A stretch of DNA of 63,757 nt from Paraburkholderia solisilvae. Its GTDB lineage: Bacteria; Pseudomonadota; Gammaproteobacteria; Burkholderiales; Burkholderiaceae. The notes beneath the pieces are model-generated. The model saw nothing but the letters and a program-made list of their open reading frames with translations. It did not search any database and had not been told where the DNA came from. The translations under genes and the position numbers were made by a program. Shown here one piece after another: positions 8,622-16,998 of this stretch (the stretch's first letter is position 1; the number at the start of each line of letters is the position of its first letter). Location: positions 1-63,757 of the forward strand of contig NZ_CADIKF010000044.1 of the NCBI RefSeq assembly GCF_902859875.1, read 5' to 3'.

Positions 8622-9419
8622 ATGTACACGTTCGACTATCAACGCGCGGCCGATCCGAAAGCCGCGGTGTCGGCGCTCGCCGCGGACGGCGAAGCCAAAT
8701 ACCTGGCCGGCGGCCAGAGCCTGTTGCCGACGATGCGTCTGCGTCTTGCGCAGCCGTCGAAGCTGATCGACGTCACGCGCATTCCGGCGTTGAAGGAGAT
8801 TCGTACGGATGGCAAAACGTTGACGATCGGCGCCGCGGTGTGTCACGCGGATGTCGCGAGCCATGCGGAGGTGCGCCGCATGCTGCCCGGCCTCGCCGAT
8901 CTCGCCGCGCATATCGGCGACCGCCAGGTGCGCGCGCTCGGCACGATCGGCGGCTCACTCGCGAACGACGATCCGGCCGCGTGCTATCCGGCCGCGGTGC
9001 TCGGCCTCGGCGCGACGGTGGTCACCGATCGCCGCCGCATCGGCGCCGAAGACTTTTTCGTCGGCATGTATGAAACCGCGCTCGCACCCGACGAGCTGAT
9101 CGTGTCGGTCGAGTTTCCGCGCGCGGAAAAAGCCGCTTACGAGAAGTTCCGTAATCCGGCTTCGCACTTCGCGCTCGTCGGCGTGTTCGTCGCGCAGCAG
9201 GCGGGCGGCGTGCGGGTCGCGGTGACCGGCGCGGCGCCCTCGGTGTTTCGCGTGGCCGCGCTCGAGCAGGCGCTCTCGGCCGACTTCTCGCCGGCGGCGG
9301 CCCGCGCGGTGACGGTCTCGGCGGACGGACTCAACACAGATCTGCACGCAAGCGCAGAATATCGGGCACATCTGATTCCGATCCTCGCTGCGCGCGCGGT
9401 CGAGCGGGCAACCGGCTAA
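8622..9419 (+). CDS. FAD-binding medium subunit of the Mo-hydroxylase (CoxM-like)
   Basis: 265-aa flavoprotein subunit that accepts electrons from the 2Fe-2S subunit and passes them to the final acceptor. The two FAD-pyrophosphate-binding motifs of the vanillyl-alcohol-oxidase fold are present: AGGQS at 29-33 and TIGGS at 108-112. The C-terminal CO_deh_flav_C-type domain follows (about 165-265). It starts 14 bp after the large-subunit stop with a GGAGGAG ribosome-binding site. Together the three structural genes encode an (SLM)2 heterohexamer typical of the family. Confidence 0.94.
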   Translation: MYTFDYQRAADPKAAVSALAADGEAKYLAGGQSLLPTMRLRLAQPSKLIDVTRIPALKEIRTDGKTLTIGAAVCHADVASHAEVRRMLPGLADLAAHIGDRQVRALGTIGGSLANDDPAACYPAAVLGLGATVVTDRRRIGAEDFFVGMYETALAPDELIVSVEFPRAEKAAYEKFRNPASHFALVGVFVAQQAGGVRVAVTGAAPSVFRVAALEQALSADFSPAAARAVTVSADGLNTDLHASAEYRAHLIPILAARAVERATG

Positions 9420-9572
9420 CGCGGGTTCAAGACGCCACTGCGCGCCACTGCGACGCCGCGGCGGCGCCATTGAGTCCCTTAACCGTCGCGCGACCATCGA
9501 GCGGCCCGCCCGGCGCGTCCGGGCTGGGCCGTTCCCGCACCGTCAGCGCGATGCCTTGCGTCCGAGACAATC

Positions 9573-10460
9573 ATGCAACCCGCTTCGATCGACGACACCC
9601 TCGCACAACTCGCCGCGCAAGACTACTTCGCGAGCCGCGAACTCGCGACCGCGCTGTTTCTCGCGTTGCGGATGGAACGGCCGCTCTTCGTCGAAGGCGA
9701 GCCCGGCGTCGGCAAAACCGAGCTCGCGAAGGCGGCGGCCGGCATGCTCGGCACGTCGATGCTGCGGCTGCAGTGCTACGAAGGTCTCGACACCGCGAGC
9801 GCGCTGTACGAATGGGACTATCCGCGGCAGATCATGGCATTGCGCATCGCGGAGGCGGCCGGCGAAAGGCCCGGCAACGACACGCTGTATCGCAGCGAAT
9901 TCCTGTTGAAGCGCCCGCTGCTGCAGGCGCTGCTGCCGGATGAACGGCATCCTGGTGCGCGCCGCGTGCTGCTGATCGACGAGATCGATCGCGCCGACGA
10001 ACCGTTCGAAGCGTTTCTGCTCGAATTGCTGTCCGACTTTCAGGTGTCGATTCCCGAGTACGGCACGGTGCGCGCGCAGCAGCGGCCGCTCGTCGTGATG
10101 ACGTCGAACCGCACACGCGAGGTGCATGACGCGCTGAAGCGACGCTGTTTGTACCAGTGGATCGGCTACCCGGAACGCGAGCGCGAACTGGCGATCGTCG
10201 CCGCGCGCGCACCGGACACGAGCGAAGCATTGCAACGGCGTGCGGTGGGCTTCGTGCATCAGTTGCGCGGCATGGATCTGTTCAAGGCGCCGGGCATCGC
10301 GGAGACGATCGACTGGTGCCGCGCGCTTGCCGCGCTGAGCATCGCGGAACTCGATCCGCAATCGGTGCAGGACACGCTGGGCGTGCTGCTCAAGTATCAG
10401 GACGATCTCGCGCGCATGGACCCCGAGCAGATCGCACAATGCCTCGCCGCAGCGGAGTGA
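9573..10460 (+). CDS. coxD: MoxR-type AAA+ ATPase (CoxD-like)
   Basis: 295-aa AAA+ ATPase with Walker A GEPGVGKT (42-49) and Walker B LLIDEIDRAD. In Oligotropha-type clusters CoxD acts with the VWA protein CoxE to build the mature metal centre of the molybdenum enzyme. It lies 153 bp after the FAD subunit and is followed directly by the VWA gene. Because the large subunit lacks the Cu-binding cysteine, this pair probably has a maturation role other than copper insertion, perhaps sulfuration or cofactor assembly; that is inference. Confidence 0.92.
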   Translation: MQPASIDDTLAQLAAQDYFASRELATALFLALRMERPLFVEGEPGVGKTELAKAAAGMLGTSMLRLQCYEGLDTASALYEWDYPRQIMALRIAEAAGERPGNDTLYRSEFLLKRPLLQALLPDERHPGARRVLLIDEIDRADEPFEAFLLELLSDFQVSIPEYGTVRAQQRPLVVMTSNRTREVHDALKRRCLYQWIGYPERERELAIVAARAPDTSEALQRRAVGFVHQLRGMDLFKAPGIAETIDWCRALAALSIAELDPQSVQDTLGVLLKYQDDLARMDPEQIAQCLAAAE

Positions 10461-10465
10461 CGCCG

Positions 10466-11938
10466 ATGAACCCAACGCCGCGCACACCTGCCGCACCGGA
10501 TGCCGGTGAAAATGCCGGGCCGGATGCCGGACCGAATGCCGCGCGAGACGCGCATGGCAGCGCGCAAACCGACGCGCGCCGCGCCGCCACGCGCGCCGAT
10601 CGCGCCTCGCGCAAACCAGGCGATGCGTCGGATCCGTCAGCCATCGAAGGCTTGCCGATGCTCGCCCGCAACGTCGTCCATTTCGTGCGGCTGTTGCGCG
10701 CGGCAGGCCTGCCGATGTCGCCGGCGCAAGCGGTCGACGTGCTCGACGCATTGCGTTGGGTCGGCCTCGAGCGCCGCGACGATGTGCGCGCGGCACTGGC
10801 CGCGCTGCTCGTGCGTGCGCCCGATGAACGGGAGCTGTTCGACGCCGCGTTCGATCTGTTCTGGCGCGACCCCGACTGGACCGGCAAGGTGCGCGCGCTG
10901 CTGCTGCCGAAAGTAGGCAGCGCGATCCCGCCGCCCAAACGCAACAACCGCCTCGCCGACGCGCTCGCCGCGCGGCCGCCCGCGCAACACCCCGCGCGCC
11001 GCGCGCCGGTGATGGAGCAGCACGAACTGCATGCGCACGTCACGTTCAGCGCCGAAGAACGGCTGCGCCATCGCGACTTCGATACGCTCACCGCGGACGA
11101 ATGGCGCACGCTGCGCCATGTGATCCGCAGCCACCGTCTGCCGCTCGCGATGGAACGCACGCGCCGTCTGAAGGCCGCATCGCGCGGCACGCATGCGGAC
11201 CTGCGCGCGAGCGCGCGCCACGCGGTGCGCGCCGGCGGCGACTGGACCGTCTGGAAATATCGCGCGGCAGTCGAACGCAAACCGCCGCTCGTGCTGCTGC
11301 TCGACATTTCCGGCTCGATGAGCAGCTACTCGCGGGCAGTGCTGTACTTCTGCCATGCGTTGCTGCAATCACGCGAGCGGCTGCAGGTGTTCCTGTTCGG
11401 CACGCGTCTGACCAATGCGACGCGCGCGCTGCGCGAGCGCGATCCGGACGTGGCGATCGCGGCGCTCGCGGAGCAGGTGGTCGACTGGTCCGGCGGCACG
11501 CGCATCGGTGCGGCGCTCGCCGAGTTCAACCGGCGTTGGGCACGCCGTGTGCTGACCGGCAGGGCAACCGTGCTCCTCGTGACCGATGGCCTCGACCACG
11601 AGGCCATCGACCTGCTCGCCGACGAAATGAGCCGCCTGCGCCGCTTCGCGCACCGCATCGTCTGGCTCAATCCGTTGCTGCGCTACAGCGAGTTCGCACC
11701 GAAAGCGCGCGGCGTTCTGGCGATCCTGCCGCATGTGGACGCACACCGGCCGGTCCATAATCTCGACAGCCTGAGCGCGTTCGGCCGCGATCTCGCACAA
11801 CTCGGCCAGCTGTCGCACGCGACCCATCTGACGCACGCGCCGCACGCCATGCACCGCGAGCAGCAGCGCGCAACAACGGCGGCGCCCCGCACCGCCGCGA
11901 GTGCAACCCCACCTGCAGGAGGCACGCGATGGAATTGA
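10466..11938 (+). CDS. coxE: VWA-domain protein, CoxE-like maturation factor
   Basis: 490-aa cytosolic protein read from the ATG at 10466, five bases after the ATPase stop. An alanine/aspartate/glycine-rich N-terminus (about 1-55) is low complexity. The C-terminal von Willebrand A domain has the MIDAS metal site DISGSMS at 280-286 plus downstream SGGTRIG and VTDGLD elements. Partner of the MoxR ATPase in maturing the molybdenum enzyme. Its end overlaps the CoxG start by 10 bp, implying translational coupling. Confidence 0.92.
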   Translation: MNPTPRTPAAPDAGENAGPDAGPNAARDAHGSAQTDARRAATRADRASRKPGDASDPSAIEGLPMLARNVVHFVRLLRAAGLPMSPAQAVDVLDALRWVGLERRDDVRAALAALLVRAPDERELFDAAFDLFWRDPDWTGKVRALLLPKVGSAIPPPKRNNRLADALAARPPAQHPARRAPVMEQHELHAHVTFSAEERLRHRDFDTLTADEWRTLRHVIRSHRLPLAMERTRRLKAASRGTHADLRASARHAVRAGGDWTVWKYRAAVERKPPLVLLLDISGSMSSYSRAVLYFCHALLQSRERLQVFLFGTRLTNATRALRERDPDVAIAALAEQVVDWSGGTRIGAALAEFNRRWARRVLTGRATVLLVTDGLDHEAIDLLADEMSRLRRFAHRIVWLNPLLRYSEFAPKARGVLAILPHVDAHRPVHNLDSLSAFGRDLAQLGQLSHATHLTHAPHAMHREQQRATTAAPRTAASATPPAGGTRWN

Positions 11939-12522
11939 CCGAGAGTTACACGCTGCCCGTGTCGCAACAACGCGCATGGGAAGCATTGAACGACACCGCG
12001 GTGCTGCGTGCGTCGATTCCGGGCTGCGAGAGCATCGACTCGGACGGCGAGAATGCTTACGCGGTGTCGATGAGCGCGTCGGTCGGTCCCGTTAAGGCGC
12101 GCTTCAAAGGGCGTATGCTGCTGACCGATATCGATGCGCCGCATACGTATACGATTGTGTTTGAAGGTCAGGGCGGTGCGGCGGGCTTCGGCAAGGGCAA
12201 TGCGCACGTCACCCTCGCGCCGGACGGTGACGACGCCACGACGCTGTCGTACACGGCGAGCGCGCAAGTCGGCGGCAAGCTTGCGCAGATCGGCTCGCGG
12301 CTCGTCGACGGCGCCGCGCGCAAGATCGCCGGCGAATTTTTCAAGCGCTTCAGCGCACAGTTGACAGGCGGCGGCGCGGACGGCGAAAGCACCGACAGTT
12401 CCTTGCAGGAAGCCGACAAGCCCACCGACGAAGCAACCGGCGCCGCCGATGCCGCAGGCGAAGGCGAAGGCGCCGAACCGAAGAGGAAGAAATCATGGAC
12501 AGCGTGGATCTCGAGGTCCTGA
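11929..12522 (+). CDS. coxG: CoxG-family SRPBCC protein
   Basis: 197-aa protein of the carbon-monoxide-dehydrogenase subunit G family. Residues 1-145 form the START/Bet v1-like fold (MELTESYTLPVSQQRAWEAL to the C-terminal helix). In Oligotropha CoxG is linked to membrane recruitment of the enzyme. The last 50 residues are an acidic, alanine-rich tail ending in a basic, tryptophan-containing patch (KRKKSWTAW) that could touch the membrane. It overlaps the next gene by 28 bp, an unusually long overlap that ties expression of the two. Confidence 0.92.
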   Translation: MELTESYTLPVSQQRAWEALNDTAVLRASIPGCESIDSDGENAYAVSMSASVGPVKARFKGRMLLTDIDAPHTYTIVFEGQGGAAGFGKGNAHVTLAPDGDDATTLSYTASAQVGGKLAQIGSRLVDGAARKIAGEFFKRFSAQLTGGGADGESTDSSLQEADKPTDEATGAADAAGEGEGAEPKRKKSWTAWISRS

Positions 12523-13544
12523 AATCCAGTGCGCGCTGGCTCGATGAAGGTCACCGCGCACTGCTGGTGACGGTGGTCAAGACATGGGGCTCGTCGCCGC
12601 GGCCGGAAGGCGCGATGCTCGCGGTGCGCGACGACGGGCTGGTGGTGGGCTCGGTGTCGGGCGGCTGCATCGAGGACGATCTGATCGACCGCGTGCGCCG
12701 CCGCGGCATCGAACAGACGCTTCCGGAGGCGGTGAAGTACGGCATCAGCGCCGAAGAAGCCCACCGCTTCGGTCTGCCGTGCGGCGGCACGATCCAGCTC
12801 GTGCTCGAACCGCTCGGCCGCGCAAGCGGCATCGCCGAACTGTGCGAGGCGGTCGAAGCAGGCCGGCTCGTCGCGCGCACGCTCGATATGAGCGACGGCG
12901 CGGTTCGCTACGGCGCCGCGCAGGCAACCGACGGCGTCGACTTCGACGACCGGCGCCTGCTGACCATTCACGGGCCGCGCTACCGGATGCTCGTGATCGG
13001 CGCCGGCCAGCTGTCGCGCTACCTGTGCAATATCGCGGTCGGTCTCGACTACCAGGTCACGGTTTGCGACCCGCGCGAGGAGTACACGGACGAGTGGAAC
13101 GTGCCGGGCACGACCATCGTGCGCACGATGCCCGACGATACGGTGCTCGAGATGAAGCTCGATGAACGCTGTGCGGTGATCGCGCTGACACACGACCCGA
13201 AGCTCGACGATCTTGCGCTGATGGAAGCGCTGAAGACACCCGCGTTCTACGTCGGCGCGCTCGGGTCGCGGCGCAACAACGCGGCGCGCCGCGAACGGCT
13301 CAAGGAATTCGATCTGACCGACACCGAGCTTGCACGGCTGCACGGCCCGGTCGGCATTTACATCGGCAGCCGCACGCCGCCTGAGATCGCGGTGTCGATT
13401 CTCGCCGAAGTCACGGCGGCGAAAAACGGCGTGTCGCTGCCGACGCTGCTGCAGGTCGAAGGCGCGAAGGCCGCGCGGGAAGTCGCGGCAAACGGCGCGA
13501 CGGTTTGCGGCATCCCCGCCGAACTCAACGAGCGGCACGCGTAA
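12495..13544 (+). CDS. XdhC/CoxI-family maturation protein
   Basis: 349-aa protein with an N-terminal XdhC-CoxI domain (about 10-80, GSSPRPEGAML and SGGCIEDDL) and a C-terminal Rossmann domain (about 160-310, VIGAGQLSRYL and GALGSRRNNAARRERL). XdhC proteins bind the molybdenum cofactor, promote its sulfuration and hand it to the apoenzyme. It closes the operon and is followed by a strong hairpin terminator. No MobA-like nucleotidyltransferase gene accompanies it, so cytosine-dinucleotide addition must come from elsewhere in the genome. Confidence 0.93.
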   Translation: MDSVDLEVLKSSARWLDEGHRALLVTVVKTWGSSPRPEGAMLAVRDDGLVVGSVSGGCIEDDLIDRVRRRGIEQTLPEAVKYGISAEEAHRFGLPCGGTIQLVLEPLGRASGIAELCEAVEAGRLVARTLDMSDGAVRYGAAQATDGVDFDDRRLLTIHGPRYRMLVIGAGQLSRYLCNIAVGLDYQVTVCDPREEYTDEWNVPGTTIVRTMPDDTVLEMKLDERCAVIALTHDPKLDDLALMEALKTPAFYVGALGSRRNNAARRERLKEFDLTDTELARLHGPVGIYIGSRTPPEIAVSILAEVTAAKNGVSLPTLLQVEGAKAAREVAANGATVCGIPAELNERHA

Positions 13545-13556
13545 CACGCCCGCGAC

Positions 13557-13600
13557 GCCGGCCGCGCGACGAATCGCGCGGCCGGCTCCCCTTTCTTCCG
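13557..13600 (+). terminator. Hairpin terminator after the Mo-hydroxylase operon
   Basis: A perfect 13-bp GC-rich stem (13557-13569 with 13574-13586) around a CGAA tetraloop, followed by a C/T-rich tract with short T-runs (CCCCTTTCTTCCGTTTTCC). The stem is very strong but the U-tract is broken. Confidence 0.75.
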
Positions 13601-13690
13601 TTTTCCTCAACGTTGGCCATTTGGCTGACTGCCGCTTTCCTCCCGATCTTCATAGCATGAGCCTCTTTGTGCAGCGGTATTTCCGCGCAC

Positions 13691-13739
13691 GGATATTCCG
13701 GTGATCATCATCACCGTTCATTCCCTTGACGGAATATTC
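13691..13739. promoter_or_regulatory. Nested palindromes, candidate operator of the toxin-antitoxin pair
   Basis: Inner palindrome CGGTGAT-CATC-ATCACCG at 13699-13716 (perfect 7-bp arms). An outer pair, GGATATTCCG (13691-13700) and CGGAATATTC (13730-13739), is inverted with one mismatch. The right outer arm overlaps the -35/spacer of the promoter-like sequence, which is where an autorepressing XRE antitoxin would be expected to bind. Confidence 0.6.
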
Positions 13740-13754
13740 TCTGGAGGCTATAGT
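13726..13754 (+). promoter_or_regulatory. Promoter-like sequence at the toxin gene
   Basis: TTGACG (13726-13731), a 17-bp spacer, and TATAGT (13749-13754). The toxin ATG is at 13757, only 2 bp later, so transcription from this promoter would begin at or just after the start codon. A good GGAGG Shine-Dalgarno (13743-13747) lies in the spacer, implying either a second upstream promoter for the toxin or that this promoter mainly serves the antitoxin. Confidence 0.5.
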
Positions 13755-13756
13755 TC

Positions 13757-14179
13757 ATGCGCTGGGAAGTTGAATACACCGATCCATTCGGTGACTGGTG
13801 GAGCGATCTGAGCGAAGCGGAACAGGAGTCGGTCGCGGCGTCGGTGCAGTTGCTCGAAGAGTACGGCCCGTATTTGTGTCATCCGCATTCGAGTCAGGTC
13901 AAAGGCTCGCGTTACGGTCCGATGCGCGAATTGCGCATCCAGCATGACGGCCGGCCGTTTCGTGTGCTGTACGCGTTCGACCCCACGCGAACCGCCATTT
14001 TGCTGCTGGGCGGCGACAAGACCGGCGACGGGCGTTGGTACGAGCAGAATGTGCCGCGCGCCGACGCACTGTATTGCGAGCATCTCGCGCAATTGAAAGA
14101 GGAGGAAATCAATCATGGCCAAAAAGTTTGCGGAATTGCGGGCGAAAATGTCGCCCGAATCTCAGGCACGCGCCCATGA
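13757..14179 (+). CDS. HigB/Gp49-like toxin of a type II toxin-antitoxin system
   Basis: 140-aa protein of the RelE-superfamily 'phage-derived Gp49-like' (HigB) type. Recognisable parts are the N-terminal helix (EAEQESVAASVQLLEEYGP), the middle strand SSQVKGSRYGPMRELRIQHDGRPFRVLYAFDP and the IlLLGGDKTG strand, with basic and aromatic residues expected of a ribosome-dependent mRNA interferase. Known HigB toxins are 90-120 aa; the extra C-terminal 25 residues come from the overlap with the antitoxin. Toxin-first order matches higBA loci. The antitoxin gene starts inside it, overlapping by 65 bp. Confidence 0.87.
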   Translation: MRWEVEYTDPFGDWWSDLSEAEQESVAASVQLLEEYGPYLCHPHSSQVKGSRYGPMRELRIQHDGRPFRVLYAFDPTRTAILLLGGDKTGDGRWYEQNVPRADALYCEHLAQLKEEEINHGQKVCGIAGENVARISGTRP

Positions 14180-14435
14180 CAAGGCGCACCGCCTGATGGC
14201 GGAAATGGCATTGAGCGAGCTGCGCCGGGCTCGCGGCATGTCGCAGGAAGAACTGGCCGTCGTGCTGCACGTGAAGCAGCCGAGCATTGCCAAGTTCGAA
14301 CAGCGCGCGGACTCGTATGTCTCGACGTTGCGCGACCATATTCGCGGGCTCGGCGGAGAGCTGGATATCATCGCGCGCTTTCCCGAAGGTGAAGTGAAGA
14401 TCACCAACTTTGGCGTGTTCAGCAGCAAGGCATAG
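14115..14435 (+). CDS. XRE-family antitoxin, HigA-like
   Basis: 106-aa DNA-binding antitoxin. The helix-turn-helix lies at about residues 35-75 (ALSELRRARGMSQEELAVVLHVKQPSIAKFEQRAD) and is followed by a short C-terminal segment (GELDIIARFPEGEVKITNF) that likely binds the toxin. A strong Shine-Dalgarno (GAGGAGG) stands before the ATG at 14115, inside the toxin gene, favouring antitoxin excess. It probably autorepresses through the palindromes upstream of the toxin. Confidence 0.9.
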   Translation: MAKKFAELRAKMSPESQARAHDKAHRLMAEMALSELRRARGMSQEELAVVLHVKQPSIAKFEQRADSYVSTLRDHIRGLGGELDIIARFPEGEVKITNFGVFSSKA

Positions 14436-14577
14436 CCAGACCGGCGGTTTCTGTCATGGGTCGGCGCATGCAACGGGCATCGCGCCGGTCCCACGTCACG
14501 CCCGCTAGCGTGACGTCAGCCCGCGCTCGGGGCATCTCGCTGAGTATCTTGCGCCGAGGTATCGCGTTGACGGACCG

Positions 14578-14770
14578 CATTTGCGTGGCGCATTTGCGTG
14601 GCGCATTTGCGTGGCGCATTTGCGTGGCGCATTTGCGTGGCGCGTTTGCGTGGCGCGTTTGCGTGGCGCGTTTGCGTGGCGCGTTTGTTCGGCACATTCG
14701 TTCGGCACATTTGCGTAGCGCATTCGCGCCGCATTCACGTGTCGTATTTATGTGCCGCGCTTATGCGCGG
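14578..14770. repeat. 13-bp minisatellite, about 15 units
   Basis: Tandem array with consensus CATTTGCGTGGCG. Units 1-5 (14578-14642) are identical. Units 6-8 change the second base to G (CGTTTGCGTGGCG). Units 9-15 drift progressively (for example CATTCGTTCGGCA, TATTTATGTGCCG), with one 11-bp unit near 14721-14731. Because 13 is not a multiple of 3, every reading frame stays open with a 13-residue protein period; I treat the array as non-coding. It lies between the antitoxin gene and the promoter of the next gene. Confidence 0.9.
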
Positions 14771-14802
14771 GACCAACCCGCCGCATTACGTACGTTCGCC
14801 GC

Positions 14803-14831
14803 TTGACAGCCGATTTGTGGGCCTTTTAAGT
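14803..14831 (+). promoter_or_regulatory. Sigma-70-type promoter for the DUF3857 gene
   Basis: A perfect -35 TTGACA (14803-14808), a 17-bp spacer and TTAAGT (14826-14831) as -10. Transcription would start near 14838, about 40 bp upstream of the ATG at 14879, just beyond the minisatellite. Confidence 0.6.
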
Positions 14832-14878
14832 GTGAAGTCCGGCCACCCCACCCACCGTCATCGCGCGTGTACGACCTC

Positions 14879-16963
14879 ATGCGTCCTCTTGTGCTCGCCT
14901 TCATGGCGGCTTGCGTCTGGGCCGCCGGCGTCTCGAACGCCGGCGCTGCCGCGCCCCGCGCGTGGGCCGCGAGCAGCAGCGATTCTGACGGCCCGCGCGC
15001 CGGCATCAGCGCAGACAACCGCATCGCGAACGACCCGGCGAGGCGCTCTGCCGTCGGGTCATCCAATCCTGCCGAACCCTACACGAACGAGCAGGAAACA
15101 CAGACATTCACCGTCAACGCCGACGGCTCGTACACGAAGCTCGACGACATCACGCTACGCGTGAACACTGAAGCGGGCGTCGCTCGCGTTGCGCAACACT
15201 ACATCTGGTTCAACCGGAATATGGCGAGCGTCGATGTGTTCGACGCGTATACGGTGGGCGCGGATGGCGTGCGCCACGACGTACGGCCCGAGCAGATTCA
15301 CGACGTGCAGGAAGCGCGTTCGTTCGACGCACCGACGTTTCAGGACATTCTCGAAAAGGTCATTGTGTTTCCCGCTGTGGAACCCGGCGCGCTGATTCAC
15401 CTGAAGTACCGGAAAACGCAGCGCGTGCCCATCGTGCCAGGCTATTTCAGCGACTTCACGCCTCCCGACCTTGCGCCGACCCATCACTTCCGCCTGATCT
15501 ACGACCTGCCCGCCGATATGCCGCTCTACGCGGACGCGCGCGGTTTCACCGCCGTGCCGCCCGTCAGCTATGGGCAGGGCGAGACCCGCCGCACGCGCTA
15601 CGAATTCCGCTACGACAAGGCCCGTTTCGGGCGTCTCGAATACGGTTCGATCTCGTACATCAGCTATGGCGACCGGCTGATGGTGTCGACCTTCCGCGAC
15701 TACGCGGCCTTTGCGGCGACCTACGAGGCATCGGCAGCCGACCCCAGCGCATCGGACCCGGCCATCGTCCGTCTCGCGCGCACGCTGACCGAGGCGGACA
15801 GCGCACCGCACGACAAAGCGAAGACGTTGTACGACTGGGTACGCAAGAACATTCGCTATGTCGCCGTCAATATTGGGCGCGGCGCGGTCGTGCCGCATCA
15901 CGCCGCCGACATCCTCGCGTTGCGCTATGGCGACTGCAAGGACCACGTCGCGCTCTACGGCGCGCTGCTCGACGCCGTCGGCATACGCAACGAGCCGGCG
16001 CTGATCAACAGCGGTACGGTCTATTCGCTGCCGTCGGTGCCGGGTTTCGGCGTACTGAACCACGTCATCACATGGCTGCCGGACCTGCAACAGTATGCGG
16101 ACTCCACCGCGCCGAATGTCGAGTTCGGCTACCTGCCGTCGACCGATATGGACCGGCCCACCGTGCTCGTCGAGCAACGCGTGCTCGGCCATACGCCGGC
16201 CACGGCAACGACTGCGCGCCACAGCGACCTGACCATCACCGTGGCGCCCGACGGCTCGGCAAGCTTCGTCTACCGCCTGCAGGCAACCGGCTGGGGCGCC
16301 GAGCAGGGTCGCGCGATGCTGCGCCTGCAAACGCCCGCGCAACGCGAAGAAGCGATTCAAGGGGAATTGCGCGCGGCCAACCTGAGCGGCAATGCGACGC
16401 TGTCGACCAATGCGCTCGATGCATCGGACGGTCCGCTAGTCGTCACGATGAAAGGCTCGCTCGACGATTTCGTGCTGCCCGGCGCGGCCGCGTCGATTCC
16501 GGCGCTGACGAGCTTCGTCGGCGGGTTTCAGTCCGATGCGCGTTACTGGCTCGGCGAACGGCAGCGCACGCAGCCGTTTGTCTGCCGCAACGTCGAATTG
16601 CACGAGCGCGCACGCATCGTGCTGCCCGCGAATTTCAGCGTGCTGGACATGCCCGTGGCCGCGCAAGCGGAAGACCGTTTTATCGATTTCCACTCGACCT
16701 ACCGGTACGATCCGCAGGCGAACGCGATCACGATCACGCGCGACGGCAACACGCGCTTTAGCCGCGAAGTGTGCTCACCGGACGAGTTTGCGCAGATGCG
16801 CGCCGGCATCGAGACGATCGGGCGCGACGTGCGCGCGCAGGTGATCGTCAAATCGACCCTGGCCGGCGCGCGTAACGCCGATCAAGGTGTGGGCGCGGGC
16901 AACTCAAGCCTGCCGGACGGGGCGCCGCCGGCCGCGCGGAAAGTCATCGCAGAAGGGCCGTGA
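14879..16963 (+). CDS. Secreted DUF3857 / transglutaminase-like protein
   Basis: 694-aa protein read from the ATG at 14879, where a signal peptide begins (MRPLVLAFMAACVWAAG, cleavage near NAGAAA). A GTG four codons upstream would only extend the n-region. An N-terminal DUF3857 beta-domain (about 70-250) is followed by a transglutaminase-like core with a plausible Cys-His-Asp triad: C353 (YGDCKDH), H395 (LNHV) and D408 (YADS). A C-terminal beta-rich segment follows. It is probably periplasmic; the family is common but of unknown physiological role. Convergent with the kinase gene downstream (35-bp gap). Confidence 0.88.
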   Translation: MRPLVLAFMAACVWAAGVSNAGAAAPRAWAASSSDSDGPRAGISADNRIANDPARRSAVGSSNPAEPYTNEQETQTFTVNADGSYTKLDDITLRVNTEAGVARVAQHYIWFNRNMASVDVFDAYTVGADGVRHDVRPEQIHDVQEARSFDAPTFQDILEKVIVFPAVEPGALIHLKYRKTQRVPIVPGYFSDFTPPDLAPTHHFRLIYDLPADMPLYADARGFTAVPPVSYGQGETRRTRYEFRYDKARFGRLEYGSISYISYGDRLMVSTFRDYAAFAATYEASAADPSASDPAIVRLARTLTEADSAPHDKAKTLYDWVRKNIRYVAVNIGRGAVVPHHAADILALRYGDCKDHVALYGALLDAVGIRNEPALINSGTVYSLPSVPGFGVLNHVITWLPDLQQYADSTAPNVEFGYLPSTDMDRPTVLVEQRVLGHTPATATTARHSDLTITVAPDGSASFVYRLQATGWGAEQGRAMLRLQTPAQREEAIQGELRAANLSGNATLSTNALDASDGPLVVTMKGSLDDFVLPGAAASIPALTSFVGGFQSDARYWLGERQRTQPFVCRNVELHERARIVLPANFSVLDMPVAAQAEDRFIDFHSTYRYDPQANAITITRDGNTRFSREVCSPDEFAQMRAGIETIGRDVRAQVIVKSTLAGARNADQGVGAGNSSLPDGAPPAARKVIAEGP

Positions 16964-16998
16964 ACCTGTTGCGCGCAGGCGCGCCGTACGACAATCGA

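Noticed and set aside
14578..14770. CRISPR array
   Set aside because: The repeats are contiguous with no spacers, and no cas gene is present.
14456..14806. Open frames through the 13-bp minisatellite
   Set aside because: A 13-bp period keeps all frames open, and the predicted proteins are only repeats without start signals.
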